Assembly: GCA_041691795.1 (NCBI GenBank)
Contig: JBEPTX010000001.1
Location: 434,001-498,000, forward strand
Length of the DNA: 64,000 bases
Source of the DNA: JBEPTX01 sp041691795
GTDB taxonomy: Bacteria; Patescibacteriota; Saccharimonadia; Saccharimonadales; Saccharimonadaceae
Direction of reading: 5' to 3'
Under the pieces are notes generated by a model that saw nothing but the letters and a program-made list of their open reading frames with translations, did not search any database and was not told the DNA's origin. This document shows positions 41,766 to 51,285 of this stretch, piece by piece. The stretch's first letter is position 1; each line of letters starts with the position of its first letter. Both the position numbers and the translations under genes were made by a program.

Positions 41766-44700
41766 ACGCTTTTTCCTCCTCCTGTGAATCGATAGACACC
41801 GATGATTCCACCCATCCCCCCACCATCATAACCATAACTTCCCTCTTTGATGTCATCGTGATGATCACCTCCATTATCTTGGCTCGCTTCAAATACGGTG
41901 AATTTTTGGCCTGATGGATCATTTGTGTGAACAATTGCGACATGTCCTGGGCCGACGATAATATCACCCTGCTTAGCTTCTTCCTTGCTAATCTTTTGAT
42001 AATTAGAATTATCATAACCACCAGGTCCAGCAACTATTGGACCTGTATCTACTCCGGTTGCAAGATAGGTTGCAATGCGGACTAATCCTGAACAGTCGAG
42101 TATTGTTTTTCCATCCGGAGGTCGATGAGCTTTGAAGTCATCCCACCAAGTTTTGGTCGATGGCATGTCGCCGTGTCCACCACCATAGAGGTAACCAAAG
42201 GGATCAAAGGTCAACGCACAGGTGTAGATTGCAGCGGTGTCAGTGCTTGGCTGGCCATCACAGTTGCTAGGTGTAACAGCGGTAACTGTTTGATCGGTAT
42301 CGTCGTTCCAGCAATGTGTGGTGCCGTCCATAGTGGCAACTTGGTTGCAATAGGCTGTGTAGTTACGAAATTCCTGCATCATTTTGCTATTAACCATACA
42401 TTGTTCACCAGTAAACCATTTTTGATCGCGAGTACTTCCCTCTTCAATACCGTGGCTCGATGTTCCCCAGTAATCGGGCGTTCCCTCTGGATCGCCGGGG
42501 GCATCTTTGCCCGGGAGGGTTCGTTGGGTACAGAAAGTAACAAACTTGGCGTATTGGCTATCAGGACGAGGTGAACCAGCGGGTTGATCCGGTGTTGCCT
42601 CGTCGTCAGGAATAATGGAGGATTTCTCTGATTTATCAACACACTCCTGAGAAGAATCTATACCAGCTAGAAGGTCACCAATATGGGGCTTACACCCACT
42701 GCTGTCATCTGTCGTACCGCCAGTATCGTCAACCGGTTTACCTTTATCAGTTGGTTTTTCAGGTGCTTTTTGTTCCTTCGACATCCAGTCGATGTTATCC
42801 ATAATCGCTTTGTTATTACCCTGTGCTTGATCTTCGGCAGTTTTTAGGTCAGCGATTGGCATGACAGGTACGACATCACAGAACTTATCGGCGCCGCCCT
42901 TGTCGATTTGACCCTCTGTTCCGATACCAATATCAAGAAGATCTGGGTCCTGACAGTCATAACGATCAGTTTGATTGAATGATGGTTGACTATAAAGAGC
43001 ACTTGCATTTGAACCAATCGTGGCAAATGATTTTGGCAGTAATCCGAATAAACCTGCTATTCCTGCTAGGACAGGAGGTGAGCCTCGGGTGCTTGTTACG
43101 TCCAGCGACTGTACCATCGAACCTAGGAAAGAGTATTTATTCGTGTAATCAAGCGGCGTGTCCCGGGCTTCGTATTTTGCCACTTCGGTGTAATCGTCCT
43201 CATACTTTTGAGTATATGCAACGTAGCCTTGTGTCTCTTCTGCGCTTTGGGAAGGTTCCAGCCCCTGATTAGCTGCACTGACTCCTAGTAATGTTCCGGC
43301 ACCAGCGGCCAGGGCATTACCTGCGTCAACACCCTTGATGTCGGAACCAAGGTTCAGATAGCTTAGGTTTTCAACGACAGCAGGTATGATTATCTTTGTT
43401 GCAATTTGATTAATGACTTCACCATAGGCCTTAGCTTTAACGAATGGCACAACAACACAAGTTACTACCGCTGATAGTAATGTCACAAACTCCTCAATCC
43501 CTGCGAAAGCTTGGGCGACACAGAACGCGCCATAAGCAAGAAGTATCGCTGGGCTACCGGCACCTTTACATATTCCGCGTAGTACTGTTTTCCCGGTACG
43601 TGCATTCCCGTGACCGGCCATTTTTTGGAGGCCCGTCGTGAATTTTGACAAAACAAGTAATGCACCTGCGCCTCCTAGCATATATTTGAGTGCAAAATCT
43701 TTTAGTGCACTCTTGTCGCCCTGGGCGGCAACACGATAACCCTGTGAGTCGGTCGAGCTGAGGTTGTATTTAGGGTTGGCATCACCTTTTTTGTAGTGTT
43801 TTGTAGAGCCGTCAGCTTGGATGATGTCCTCGTCTTGGTTTAATTCTTTATTGTTCTCGTACGATGTCAATTTGTTTACTTGATGATCAACAGTATTACC
43901 ATCAACTGGATCTGCGCCTTTCGTTCCCTGGGCCTTGATTTGATCGGCAAGCTTCCACCATTCAGCGGCAAATGCAATCAGGGCTGTGATCTTCGCCAGT
44001 TTGACCGCAGAGACAGCTATGCGACTATAGTTGTATGACATGCATGCAACACCGACTGCCGCCTGTAGTCCATTACCCGACTTACTCCATGCAGATTTGC
44101 CATTTGCCTGCATCTTGTCCGCGGCGCTGTTGGTTTTTTGAACGGTCTCATTATCTTTTCCGTCGTTTTGCTTCGCCTTTTTAGCGGCTTCTTCGTTACC
44201 CGCTGTATCTTTCAACTTCGTATTATCATTAAAGGATTTATCTGTTGCTTTGGGGTCTTCCTTTGTGTTTGGTTTTAGCACCTTTGACTTGATGAAATTG
44301 TATGCTTTCCCGATGTTCGTAAAAGCTTTATTTTGAAAGAATGCTGCCTTGTAATTAAAGGCTTTAAATGCCGCAAACCGCATATCTACCTTTAGTCTTG
44401 TGACGCCAAAGAAACCTTTCCCGTCCGTTACAACGGTTTTTTGGGCATCAGGGAATGTCACACTTTTTGTAACAATTCGTTCACCATCCTTTAATGGATC
44501 TTTGTTGGCATCATCTGTTGTATACGGTTTCTTTGATCCGTCTGCTGCAACACGTTCACCATTAATTTTAAATCCAGCTTTTTCATATGATTTGATCTGT
44601 TCTTTACTCATACTGCTCATCTTGCATCTGATACCAGGCTTACTACAGTCCCCTTTGCCTAAGCGGAGGCCAAGAAGAGCTCGCGAGAAAACACCTGACG

Positions 44701-45199
44701 ATCGTGCACCTGTAGAACCATCATTATGAAGCACTTCTTTCATCTGAATGAGCAAAATGCCAGGTGACAGCATGACAAGGAGAGCACCGCCACCCCCGCA
44801 TAGTAAACCAACAATTGAACCACTAGCGCCTACGTTTTTCCCTGCTGCCTTTAATTTACCCCATCTGCTTTCTGGTGCTGGCGTATTAGTGGGCTTTTCA
44901 ACATTATTGTGCCAGCCATTGCCAACTCCGGCAGTTTCTTGGGCGGCGACATCATTGATGTTTGCTTTGGGGTCGACAGCGTCTTCATTGAAGTTTTTGG
45001 GGACGACTTCATCACCAACGACCTGGGTTTTTTGGGGTGCCTGATATGCCCCGGCGTTTTCTAGTAGACCGCTATGATCGTCGATTGATCCACCATCACC
45101 ACCCTTTACTTTCTCGGCAGGATTAACTCCAGGGTTTAGGCTGTCCGCTTCGTTTTCAGGAAGAATATCTGGCCTATTCTTAAATCCAGTGCTTACCAT
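41762..45199 (-). CDS. Very large membrane-anchored T4SS-associated protein with C-terminal NlpC/P60 domain
   Basis: The 1145-residue protein has an acidic cytoplasmic tail (about 1-115), a membrane segment near 125-155, a conserved block MSKEQIKSYEKAGFKINGER, further hydrophobic segments in the middle (about 395-415, 515-600), and a C-terminal NlpC/P60-type domain (about 1005-1145). That domain has the Cys in ILDCSGLVRIATYL and the His in VGPGHVAIVHTND, with a third polar residue in FEASQDNGG. It would cleave stem peptides in the wall. A shorter paralogue at 57944 lacks this domain. It lies 6 bases after virB4. The family is known to me only as CPR T4SS-neighbourhood proteins. Confidence 0.75.
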   Translation of the reverse strand: MVSTGFKNRPDILPENEADSLNPGVNPAEKVKGGDGGSIDDHSGLLENAGAYQAPQKTQVVGDEVVPKNFNEDAVDPKANINDVAAQETAGVGNGWHNNVEKPTNTPAPESRWGKLKAAGKNVGASGSIVGLLCGGGGALLVMLSPGILLIQMKEVLHNDGSTGARSSGVFSRALLGLRLGKGDCSKPGIRCKMSSMSKEQIKSYEKAGFKINGERVAADGSKKPYTTDDANKDPLKDGERIVTKSVTFPDAQKTVVTDGKGFFGVTRLKVDMRFAAFKAFNYKAAFFQNKAFTNIGKAYNFIKSKVLKPNTKEDPKATDKSFNDNTKLKDTAGNEEAAKKAKQNDGKDNETVQKTNSAADKMQANGKSAWSKSGNGLQAAVGVACMSYNYSRIAVSAVKLAKITALIAFAAEWWKLADQIKAQGTKGADPVDGNTVDHQVNKLTSYENNKELNQDEDIIQADGSTKHYKKGDANPKYNLSSTDSQGYRVAAQGDKSALKDFALKYMLGGAGALLVLSKFTTGLQKMAGHGNARTGKTVLRGICKGAGSPAILLAYGAFCVAQAFAGIEEFVTLLSAVVTCVVVPFVKAKAYGEVINQIATKIIIPAVVENLSYLNLGSDIKGVDAGNALAAGAGTLLGVSAANQGLEPSQSAEETQGYVAYTQKYEDDYTEVAKYEARDTPLDYTNKYSFLGSMVQSLDVTSTRGSPPVLAGIAGLFGLLPKSFATIGSNASALYSQPSFNQTDRYDCQDPDLLDIGIGTEGQIDKGGADKFCDVVPVMPIADLKTAEDQAQGNNKAIMDNIDWMSKEQKAPEKPTDKGKPVDDTGGTTDDSSGCKPHIGDLLAGIDSSQECVDKSEKSSIIPDDEATPDQPAGSPRPDSQYAKFVTFCTQRTLPGKDAPGDPEGTPDYWGTSSHGIEEGSTRDQKWFTGEQCMVNSKMMQEFRNYTAYCNQVATMDGTTHCWNDDTDQTVTAVTPSNCDGQPSTDTAAIYTCALTFDPFGYLYGGGHGDMPSTKTWWDDFKAHRPPDGKTILDCSGLVRIATYLATGVDTGPIVAGPGGYDNSNYQKISKEEAKQGDIIVGPGHVAIVHTNDPSGQKFTVFEASQDNGGDHHDDIKEGSYGYDGGGMGGIIGVYRFTGGGKSV

Positions 45200-45205
45200 G
45201 GCCTA

Positions 45206-47104
45206 TTATTGCTCCGTCTCCGGTGGCGCTGGTGCTGCTTCTGATGCACGTTCTTGGGCTAGTCGTTGGCGCTCTTCTTCTTGCATCTGCATCTGTTGTA
45301 CTGGGTTGGTTGTCACTAGTTGCTGTTCGGTTCGGCTGGCGATAATCTGGATATGAACGTGGTTTTGACCAGCGAAAAACAGCCCCTGTCCGACTGGGAA
45401 GTTAGACAAACGTTTGCGCTCTTCGTCAGTAAGTTTGAACACGTCTGCTAGCACATCGACGGCACTTGGCGATTGTTTCAATAGTAGCTGCATGGAACTG
45501 TTGGCAACGATTGCACGGCCCATTTTGCTGGCCATAAAGTCCTCGACGTCCTGTGAAATTGTCGTGACACCCAGATAATATTTTCGGGCGCGTTTTGCGA
45601 GCGAGAACAAGAAGTTGGCAGAATCTTCATATTTCATCAATTGCCAAGCCTCGTCCACGATTAACATACGTTTTGCCAGGTGTGAACGAACTGTGTTCCA
45701 AATGTGTGATAGGACGATGTACATAGCGACAGGACGCAGCTCGTCCTCTAGGTCACGAATATTGAACACGACCATGTTGTTATTGATATCAAGGTTGGAC
45801 TGCTGCGAGAAAATACCGGCAAATGTTCCTGTTGTATATTTACGTAGACGTTGCGCCAGGCCTGGACCAGCGCCTTCCATGTGCACAAGTGTGTCGTACA
45901 GTTCGATCATTGTTGGTGGCAAGCTATTGTGAGTCAGTGGATCACTAGTGATTCCGGCACGAGCATATGTGTCGATGAGTGCTTGGTCAAGATCGGCTTC
46001 CTCGGCTGGAGTTAGTGCGGTTGAATTGGTGACACCAGCGGCCGAAACTTGAGCACCACCGAGCATCAAACGGAGCAATCCATGCAGTGTCACGAGGTTA
46101 GCACGCAGTGCATCATCGGCATCTTCACTATCGACAACGTGCGGCAAATCAAATGGATTCACACGAACATCAGAGTTGAGTGACAGACGAATATAGCTAC
46201 CACCCACTGCGTCGGATAATTTTTGATACTCGTTTTCTGGGTCGATGATCAGAATTTCTGCACCAAGCATCATCGAACGTAGGGCTTCAAGCTTGACCGT
46301 AAATGATTTACCAGAACCAGACTTTGCAAACACTACCATGTTGGCATTTTCTAGGGTGAATCGGTCGAAAATCACCAGACCGTTATTGTGCATATTGATA
46401 CCGTACAACACGCCTTTTTCCTGTGTCAGATCGGCGCTGGTGAATGGAAATGACGTACTAATTGCACCGGTGTTCATGTTGCGGCGGATTTGTAGCTGGT
46501 CAGTCATCTGTGGAACAGTGCTGTTCAGTCCCTGCTCTTGCTGTGACGAGGCTACCTTGCTAAATACCAATTGCTGGCCGAAAACAGTTTCGATTTTGTG
46601 TTGGATAAAGTTAATTTCGTCAATACTGTCACCGTACAAACTAATGTAGAGTCCATAACGGAAAAAGCGTTCAGATCCAACCTGGATTTCGTCACGTAGT
46701 TCTTCGGCGTCACTCAGCGCTGCTTCGAGTCCCGGGTCCCGGGTACGACCCTTTTCTTCGTTGATGGCCATGGTTGCCTGCATTTGGGTTACCTTTTTGC
46801 GGAGGTTTTTCAGGACAACTTCGGATTCAACCGGGTAGAAATACATACTCACATCAATGACTTCGTCGAGGTTAATGATACTACTTAACCAACCAGTATA
46901 AATCTGACGAGGGTATGCATAGACGTACAAGGTGCGACCATATTTTGTTCCCAGGCGGAAATAACTCGAGTGAATTTCCAGGCTAGACGGTGCGATCAGA
47001 TCACGAAGAGTGGTAATACCCTTGAGGAAGGCTTGCTCGACCTCAACCTGCTCTTTAGCACGTTGTTGGGCGGCGACGTCGACAGCATCTTGTCGCTTAG
47101 CCAT
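45206..47104 (-). CDS. virB4: VirB4-family T4SS ATPase
   Basis: The 632-residue protein has a VirB4/TrbE N-terminal domain (about 40-240, with RTLYVYAYPRQIYTGWLSSI) and a C-terminal ATPase: Walker A VVFAKSGSGKSFTVKLEALR at about 257-276, ILIIDPENEYQKL, Walker B MLIVDEAWQLMKYED and the later TTISQDVEDFM and NSSMQLLLKQ. It energises assembly of, and substrate passage through, the T4SS. It overlaps the preceding TraC-like gene by one base (TGATG). Its C-terminus is a Gln/Glu/Ala-rich tail. Confidence 0.93.
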   Translation of the reverse strand: MAKRQDAVDVAAQQRAKEQVEVEQAFLKGITTLRDLIAPSSLEIHSSYFRLGTKYGRTLYVYAYPRQIYTGWLSSIINLDEVIDVSMYFYPVESEVVLKNLRKKVTQMQATMAINEEKGRTRDPGLEAALSDAEELRDEIQVGSERFFRYGLYISLYGDSIDEINFIQHKIETVFGQQLVFSKVASSQQEQGLNSTVPQMTDQLQIRRNMNTGAISTSFPFTSADLTQEKGVLYGINMHNNGLVIFDRFTLENANMVVFAKSGSGKSFTVKLEALRSMMLGAEILIIDPENEYQKLSDAVGGSYIRLSLNSDVRVNPFDLPHVVDSEDADDALRANLVTLHGLLRLMLGGAQVSAAGVTNSTALTPAEEADLDQALIDTYARAGITSDPLTHNSLPPTMIELYDTLVHMEGAGPGLAQRLRKYTTGTFAGIFSQQSNLDINNNMVVFNIRDLEDELRPVAMYIVLSHIWNTVRSHLAKRMLIVDEAWQLMKYEDSANFLFSLAKRARKYYLGVTTISQDVEDFMASKMGRAIVANSSMQLLLKQSPSAVDVLADVFKLTDEERKRLSNFPVGQGLFFAGQNHVHIQIIASRTEQQLVTTNPVQQMQMQEEERQRLAQERASEAAPAPPETEQ

Positions 47105-48030
47105 CAGGTCAATTCCTCGCGTATCAAGTGTGGACGAGGCGCTTCACCAACACCTTTGCGAACATAGGTCGCGGTGATACTTTCGAAATTACCAAGTGGT
47201 TCGCGAACGGCCGTATCAGGGTTGTAGAAGTTATAATACATTTCGCCTAACTCTTTGGTATTTAGCTGGACACATTTGACGCCCATCTGGAATAGACCAC
47301 TCATGACGGAGTCAACGTGGTTCTTAATTTCATCTTTGGCTTTTTCGTATTGAGCGTGATCGACAACAATGGCGCGATTGGCTGGTTTGGCTGCAATTTT
47401 GGTAAAAAATCCACCACCGGCGCGTTTGATCGTGTTAATATCACCGTGTGGCCAGTAGGGGACGATCACAAAAAAGCTCTTGTCCATGATATTTGCCTCT
47501 TGGGACAAGGCATCGATGAAATCAATATAATCATCCATCAGGACGTTTAGCAGCATGTTTTCTTGGTCGCGGCGAATATTACCCAGACGTTCCAGATACG
47601 GGCCGATGTCGACACGTTGTGATCGGATCAAGATCTGAGCCGGGAAATAGAGTGAGTTGAGGAAGTTTTGGTAGCTGTATTCAACACCTTCACGCTCTTT
47701 GCTACTCATCAGGTCAAAGTTGATCGATTTACAGGCGATCACGGCACGGAAACTACCATCGTTCATGACGACCATATTATCGCGGATTTCAGAAAATAAC
47801 AGAGAGTTTTGCGTTGTGTTGGCGTTTTTTGGCGGTGGCGGTGTGTTTGGGAGTGGAGTTCTGCCAGCTGCGCCGGTACCAGCTGGAATAGCCTGAGGAC
47901 CTGGCTGTCCAGGTTGTTGCATTTGGCCGGGAGGGCTATATCCGGAACTAGGTTGTTGGCCATATCCAGTAGGAACACCCGGGTTTGGTGCTGGCTGTCC
48001 AGGTTGTTGCATTTGGTTATTTGGTGGCAT
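47104..48030 (-). CDS. TraC/VirB4-N-terminal-like protein without ATPase domain
   Basis: The 308-residue protein has a Pro/Gln/Gly-rich head (about 1-75) and a globular domain (about 85-300) with SLLFSEIRDNMVVMNDGSFR, AVIACKSINFDLMS, NFLNSLYFPAQILIRSQRVD and SFFVIVPYWP. This resembles the N-terminal domain of TraC/VirB4-type proteins, but there is no Walker A or B. The complete VirB4 follows immediately, so it is an extra stand-alone copy of that domain, a known arrangement in Gram-positive-type T4SS loci. Two identical 26-base stretches 90 bases apart (47901-47926, 47991-48016) lie in the Pro/Gln head. It probably forms part of the ATPase base. Confidence 0.75.
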   Translation of the reverse strand: MPPNNQMQQPGQPAPNPGVPTGYGQQPSSGYSPPGQMQQPGQPGPQAIPAGTGAAGRTPLPNTPPPPKNANTTQNSLLFSEIRDNMVVMNDGSFRAVIACKSINFDLMSSKEREGVEYSYQNFLNSLYFPAQILIRSQRVDIGPYLERLGNIRRDQENMLLNVLMDDYIDFIDALSQEANIMDKSFFVIVPYWPHGDINTIKRAGGGFFTKIAAKPANRAIVVDHAQYEKAKDEIKNHVDSVMSGLFQMGVKCVQLNTKELGEMYYNFYNPDTAVREPLGNFESITATYVRKGVGEAPRPHLIREELT

Positions 48031-48053
48031 AAATCTCTATAAATCCCCTACCC

Positions 48054-49073
48054 TTAATGTAACGAGATGAATACTTCACCATCCGCTGGTAGTTTGGCTT
48101 TCTCCTCGATACGGCGAGCTTCCTTCGAGATTGTCTCGACAGTCAAATCAGGCCTATTCGTTGCAAGGTCTATTGTAGCAGCAGACGGGGGTGTAACGCT
48201 AGTGCTTGGGGCTGGTTTGGCCTCTTTTTTTGCAGCCGCTGCTTTGCGCTCTTCGATTGCTTCTTCGGCAAGTCCTTTTGCCATTGTTAGAGCATCACGT
48301 TGGTTAGAGGTCAAGATTCCCTGTGTTGGCTTTGGTGGGCTTTTTGGTACTGGTGGAAGCAGCGGATTGTCTTCCTCGACAGCTGTCCCTGTAGCCGTAT
48401 TATCAGTGACCGCTTTGGCGACAGATGTGGCTGCTGGTTTTGGTTGTGCTGTCGTCTTGGCCGCAGTTCTGGTAGCAGTAGGTTCTTGCATCTTGTCTAC
48501 CATTTCTTGGCGCAGCGCAGTGCTGCTGGTCTGTAGTTTCTGGTCAATTCCCTGCGCGATGGAGGTACTACCATCCATCATGTCGGTTGCCTGTTGCGCC
48601 TCGTAATAGAGGTCGCTGCTGAGATTGGCTGGTGATTCTACACCTTGGCCACGGACTGCCCACCCATGGCTATCTACGACACCTGCCAGATACGAGAAGC
48701 GCTTCTCTGCCTCTTCCTCGTTAATATCCTTGGTGCGCTTAATATCTGAGTTTTTCGGTGCAATAATCGTCACAAACGAATCAATTCCATCTGGTTCCCA
48801 GAATCGGCGGCGTGATTTGAGGAAATAAAACGACACAATAGCCGATAGATAGGCTTCCATCGGCTGGTCCTTACGAAGTGGCAGTGCCAGCGCACCAAAA
48901 AACAAGATAAATGGCAGTGGAATAATCGCCAGTGGAATAAACAATTGGGCCAATCCCCAGGCACCCGCACCACTGATGGCGACAACAATCAAATAAATAA
49001 ACTGCCGAAAACTAAACGGACCCAGAAGTTTGTCGTCCGCCTCAACGTCTTGAGGAACTTTATATACCGCCAT
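48054..49073 (-). CDS. PrgI-family (VirB3-like) T4SS membrane protein with long tail
   Basis: The 339-residue protein begins MAVYKVPQDVEADDKLLGPF and then SFRQFIYLIV, the PrgI/VirB3-type start. Two membrane helices at about 24-68 follow, then FYFLKSRRRFWEPDG. PrgI proteins link VirB4 to the membrane channel. The tail (about 160-339) is rich in Ala, Lys, Pro and Thr and is much longer than in typical PrgI proteins; it ends in a charged helix. It lies 23 bases before the TraC-like gene and downstream of a VirB6-like gene, matching PrgI-VirB4 order elsewhere. Confidence 0.9.
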   Translation of the reverse strand: MAVYKVPQDVEADDKLLGPFSFRQFIYLIVVAISGAGAWGLAQLFIPLAIIPLPFILFFGALALPLRKDQPMEAYLSAIVSFYFLKSRRRFWEPDGIDSFVTIIAPKNSDIKRTKDINEEEAEKRFSYLAGVVDSHGWAVRGQGVESPANLSSDLYYEAQQATDMMDGSTSIAQGIDQKLQTSSTALRQEMVDKMQEPTATRTAAKTTAQPKPAATSVAKAVTDNTATGTAVEEDNPLLPPVPKSPPKPTQGILTSNQRDALTMAKGLAEEAIEERKAAAAKKEAKPAPSTSVTPPSAATIDLATNRPDLTVETISKEARRIEEKAKLPADGEVFISLH

Positions 49074-49131
49074 TACTAGGTACTAGTGTAGCGTAATGCT
49101 TGTGGTTTGGCGAGGGGTAGCGAGTGAATGC

Positions 49132-51219
49132 CTACCTGTGAAGAACGTTACTATCAGGTCCGGATTGTGGTGGAGCTGGTGGCGTGTAACCGCCTGCATG
49201 AAGATGATCTCTTTGAGTACCACCCATATCGTCCGCCGCCGCCGATTTCTCTAGACGTTCTACATCAGTGGCACTAATGTTGTTCGACATTGCCTTAGCT
49301 GATTCAGCAGATTGTGTCGCGCGTTGTTTGTCGCTGAGACCAGAGTATGAACCAGGATTTTGGAAGTTCTTAGCCATTGTCATCTTTGGCTTCGATTCAC
49401 TACCAGCCCCGTTCTTTGCCCATTCGTAGGAACCAGCGGATTTATCTTTGACCCCAGCATGGTTGAGCATTGTGTACGCCTTGAGTCCCTCGGTTGTATT
49501 CCTGCCAGTACTACCATAGTCATGTTTCGCCTCTGCTCTCGCAATGGTCTTTGCGAACTCATCAGCACCAGCACCACCCATACCCATCAACAAGTCTTCG
49601 GCGGCCTTTGCCCCGATCATGTCACCCTTTTCGATAGCATCGGTAAGCTTCTTGCCCGCTCCGGCAACACTATCTCCACCAGACATACGCATTTTCGCTG
49701 CTTCACCAGCAACTAATTCAGCAGTATGTTTCTCTGACTGACTAGCGGCAGTTCGTCCCAGACCTTTCCATTGTGCATCCATACTTGCCGCGCCTACTCC
49801 GCCATATTTCGCTCTGCTTGCAACACCAGCCAAACCACCAGCCGCAGCACGAGTGTATTTAGCTCTCGCGCCCGTGTCTTCGAACTTCCCATCAGCACCT
49901 GTCTTGAATCTGTCATTGAATTTCTCGGTTCTATTGGCAGCCTTGATTTCTTTACGGGCAGCACGTCCACGGGCTAGTGCATTGTTGCCATCGCGGTCCT
50001 TGGCCCATTTGCCCGCCGCACCGGCTGCCTTACTACCTAGGTTATTGACCGCACCGTGAATCGCACCGGCTGCGGCGAGTGCGCCTCTTAGTACAGCATA
50101 AACTGCCATTAGTGGTGCTATGGCTATACCCGCTGCAATCAGGCCAGTACTCATGGTAGTAGCCTGACCACTCTGCGTGCCTGCATTGAGAATAATTGAA
50201 CTAGCCAGCTGACCAGCACCAAATAGCAATGACACAATTGGGAATACCAGTAGCAGTTTCGTAAACATATCTAGCCATTTTTTGTAGAGTTTCTCAGTAT
50301 TTGGTAACAGGTAGGCAACAAATGCCAGTGGTGACATGACAATGAGCAGAACAATGATTGCTTTTCGTAGTAACAAAATAATCACAATGATCAAACAGGT
50401 AATGATAACTGCAACAACAATAGAGCCAAGCATTCCTAGGTAGGCAAAGACGATTGCGGCCGTTGCCAATATGGCGGTGGCCATAGCATACAAAGCAAAA
50501 CCTTGTGGCCCGTTACCACCACTTCCGTTACCACCTGCTGAAGGTGGCTGACATGTTCCTTGGCTTGGATCCGGAGTTGCTGCAGTCGCTACACCTGTGG
50601 TTGGATCAATGGTGGGGTCACCTGCGTAGTCCAGTGCATGACAAGGCCCCACGCCTTTGGCGATATCCCAGAGGAAACCTTTTATCTCGAACCCCAAGAT
50701 GTTGGTAATATCAACAATTCCTTGGCATATGTAATACGATGTATTGACTAAAATAGCCGCAACGATAAGTCGTGGTAGCATCTTTTTGATACCATAGTTG
50801 CTGGCGCCCATGCCAGTGATTTGTGAATAAATCAAGAATAGAAACGCAATAACAAACAGGACGTTCGCAATGTCACGTGCAGTCTTCCATGCGTCTTCTG
50901 TGCCACTTGTCTGGCACCCCTGGGTACCAGACGAGCAATAGAGGCTCGTCTCAACTTTCAAAAAGTTGTTAGCAAGGAGGTTGAATGACTGATCGGCAGC
51001 CTTTGATGTCACCTCTAGAAATGGACATAGGATGTAGCCAATTTTTTGGATTGTGCAGGTTGTGTTGGCAGAATCGGTGAGGCTATTGGGGTCGGTAGTG
51101 GTCGTTGTTGGAGCGTTGGGGGCAGCATTTACCGTATGTGAGTATGTCAGTCCAAACGACAAACTTAGCCCGACAAGAATCGAAAACACTAGTATGTATC
51201 GGATGATTTTTTTGCGCAT
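49132..51219 (-). CDS. VirB6/TrbL-like T4SS channel protein, paralogue A
   Basis: The 695-residue protein has a signal-like first helix, a pair of Cys in TIQKIGYILCPFLEVTS, and then about six to eight membrane helices with IANVLFVIAFLFLIYSQITG, GIKKMLPRLIVAAILVNTSY and TEKLYKKWLDMFTKLLLVFP. The last 300 residues are soluble, rich in Ala, Gly and Lys. Two paralogues lie at 52833 and 60724. The start is preceded by the 17-base motif shared with paralogue B. Confidence 0.88.
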   Translation of the reverse strand: MRKKIIRYILVFSILVGLSLSFGLTYSHTVNAAPNAPTTTTTDPNSLTDSANTTCTIQKIGYILCPFLEVTSKAADQSFNLLANNFLKVETSLYCSSGTQGCQTSGTEDAWKTARDIANVLFVIAFLFLIYSQITGMGASNYGIKKMLPRLIVAAILVNTSYYICQGIVDITNILGFEIKGFLWDIAKGVGPCHALDYAGDPTIDPTTGVATAATPDPSQGTCQPPSAGGNGSGGNGPQGFALYAMATAILATAAIVFAYLGMLGSIVVAVIITCLIIVIILLLRKAIIVLLIVMSPLAFVAYLLPNTEKLYKKWLDMFTKLLLVFPIVSLLFGAGQLASSIILNAGTQSGQATTMSTGLIAAGIAIAPLMAVYAVLRGALAAAGAIHGAVNNLGSKAAGAAGKWAKDRDGNNALARGRAARKEIKAANRTEKFNDRFKTGADGKFEDTGARAKYTRAAAGGLAGVASRAKYGGVGAASMDAQWKGLGRTAASQSEKHTAELVAGEAAKMRMSGGDSVAGAGKKLTDAIEKGDMIGAKAAEDLLMGMGGAGADEFAKTIARAEAKHDYGSTGRNTTEGLKAYTMLNHAGVKDKSAGSYEWAKNGAGSESKPKMTMAKNFQNPGSYSGLSDKQRATQSAESAKAMSNNISATDVERLEKSAAADDMGGTQRDHLHAGGYTPPAPPQSGPDSNVLHR

Positions 51220-51222
51220 AAT

Positions 51223-51239
51223 GCTTACGGCTTATTATG
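51223..51239 (-). promoter_or_regulatory. Conserved upstream motif of VirB6-like paralogue A
   Basis: CATAATAAGCCGTAAGC on the minus strand, 3 bases before ATG 51219. The same 17 bases occur directly before ATG 55394. The first six bases, CATAAT, could be a -10 box. Confidence 0.6.
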
Positions 51240-51285
51240 CCGCAAGCAGGGGTTGAATACAAGTAAGCCTTAGGGGTTTGGCGGA

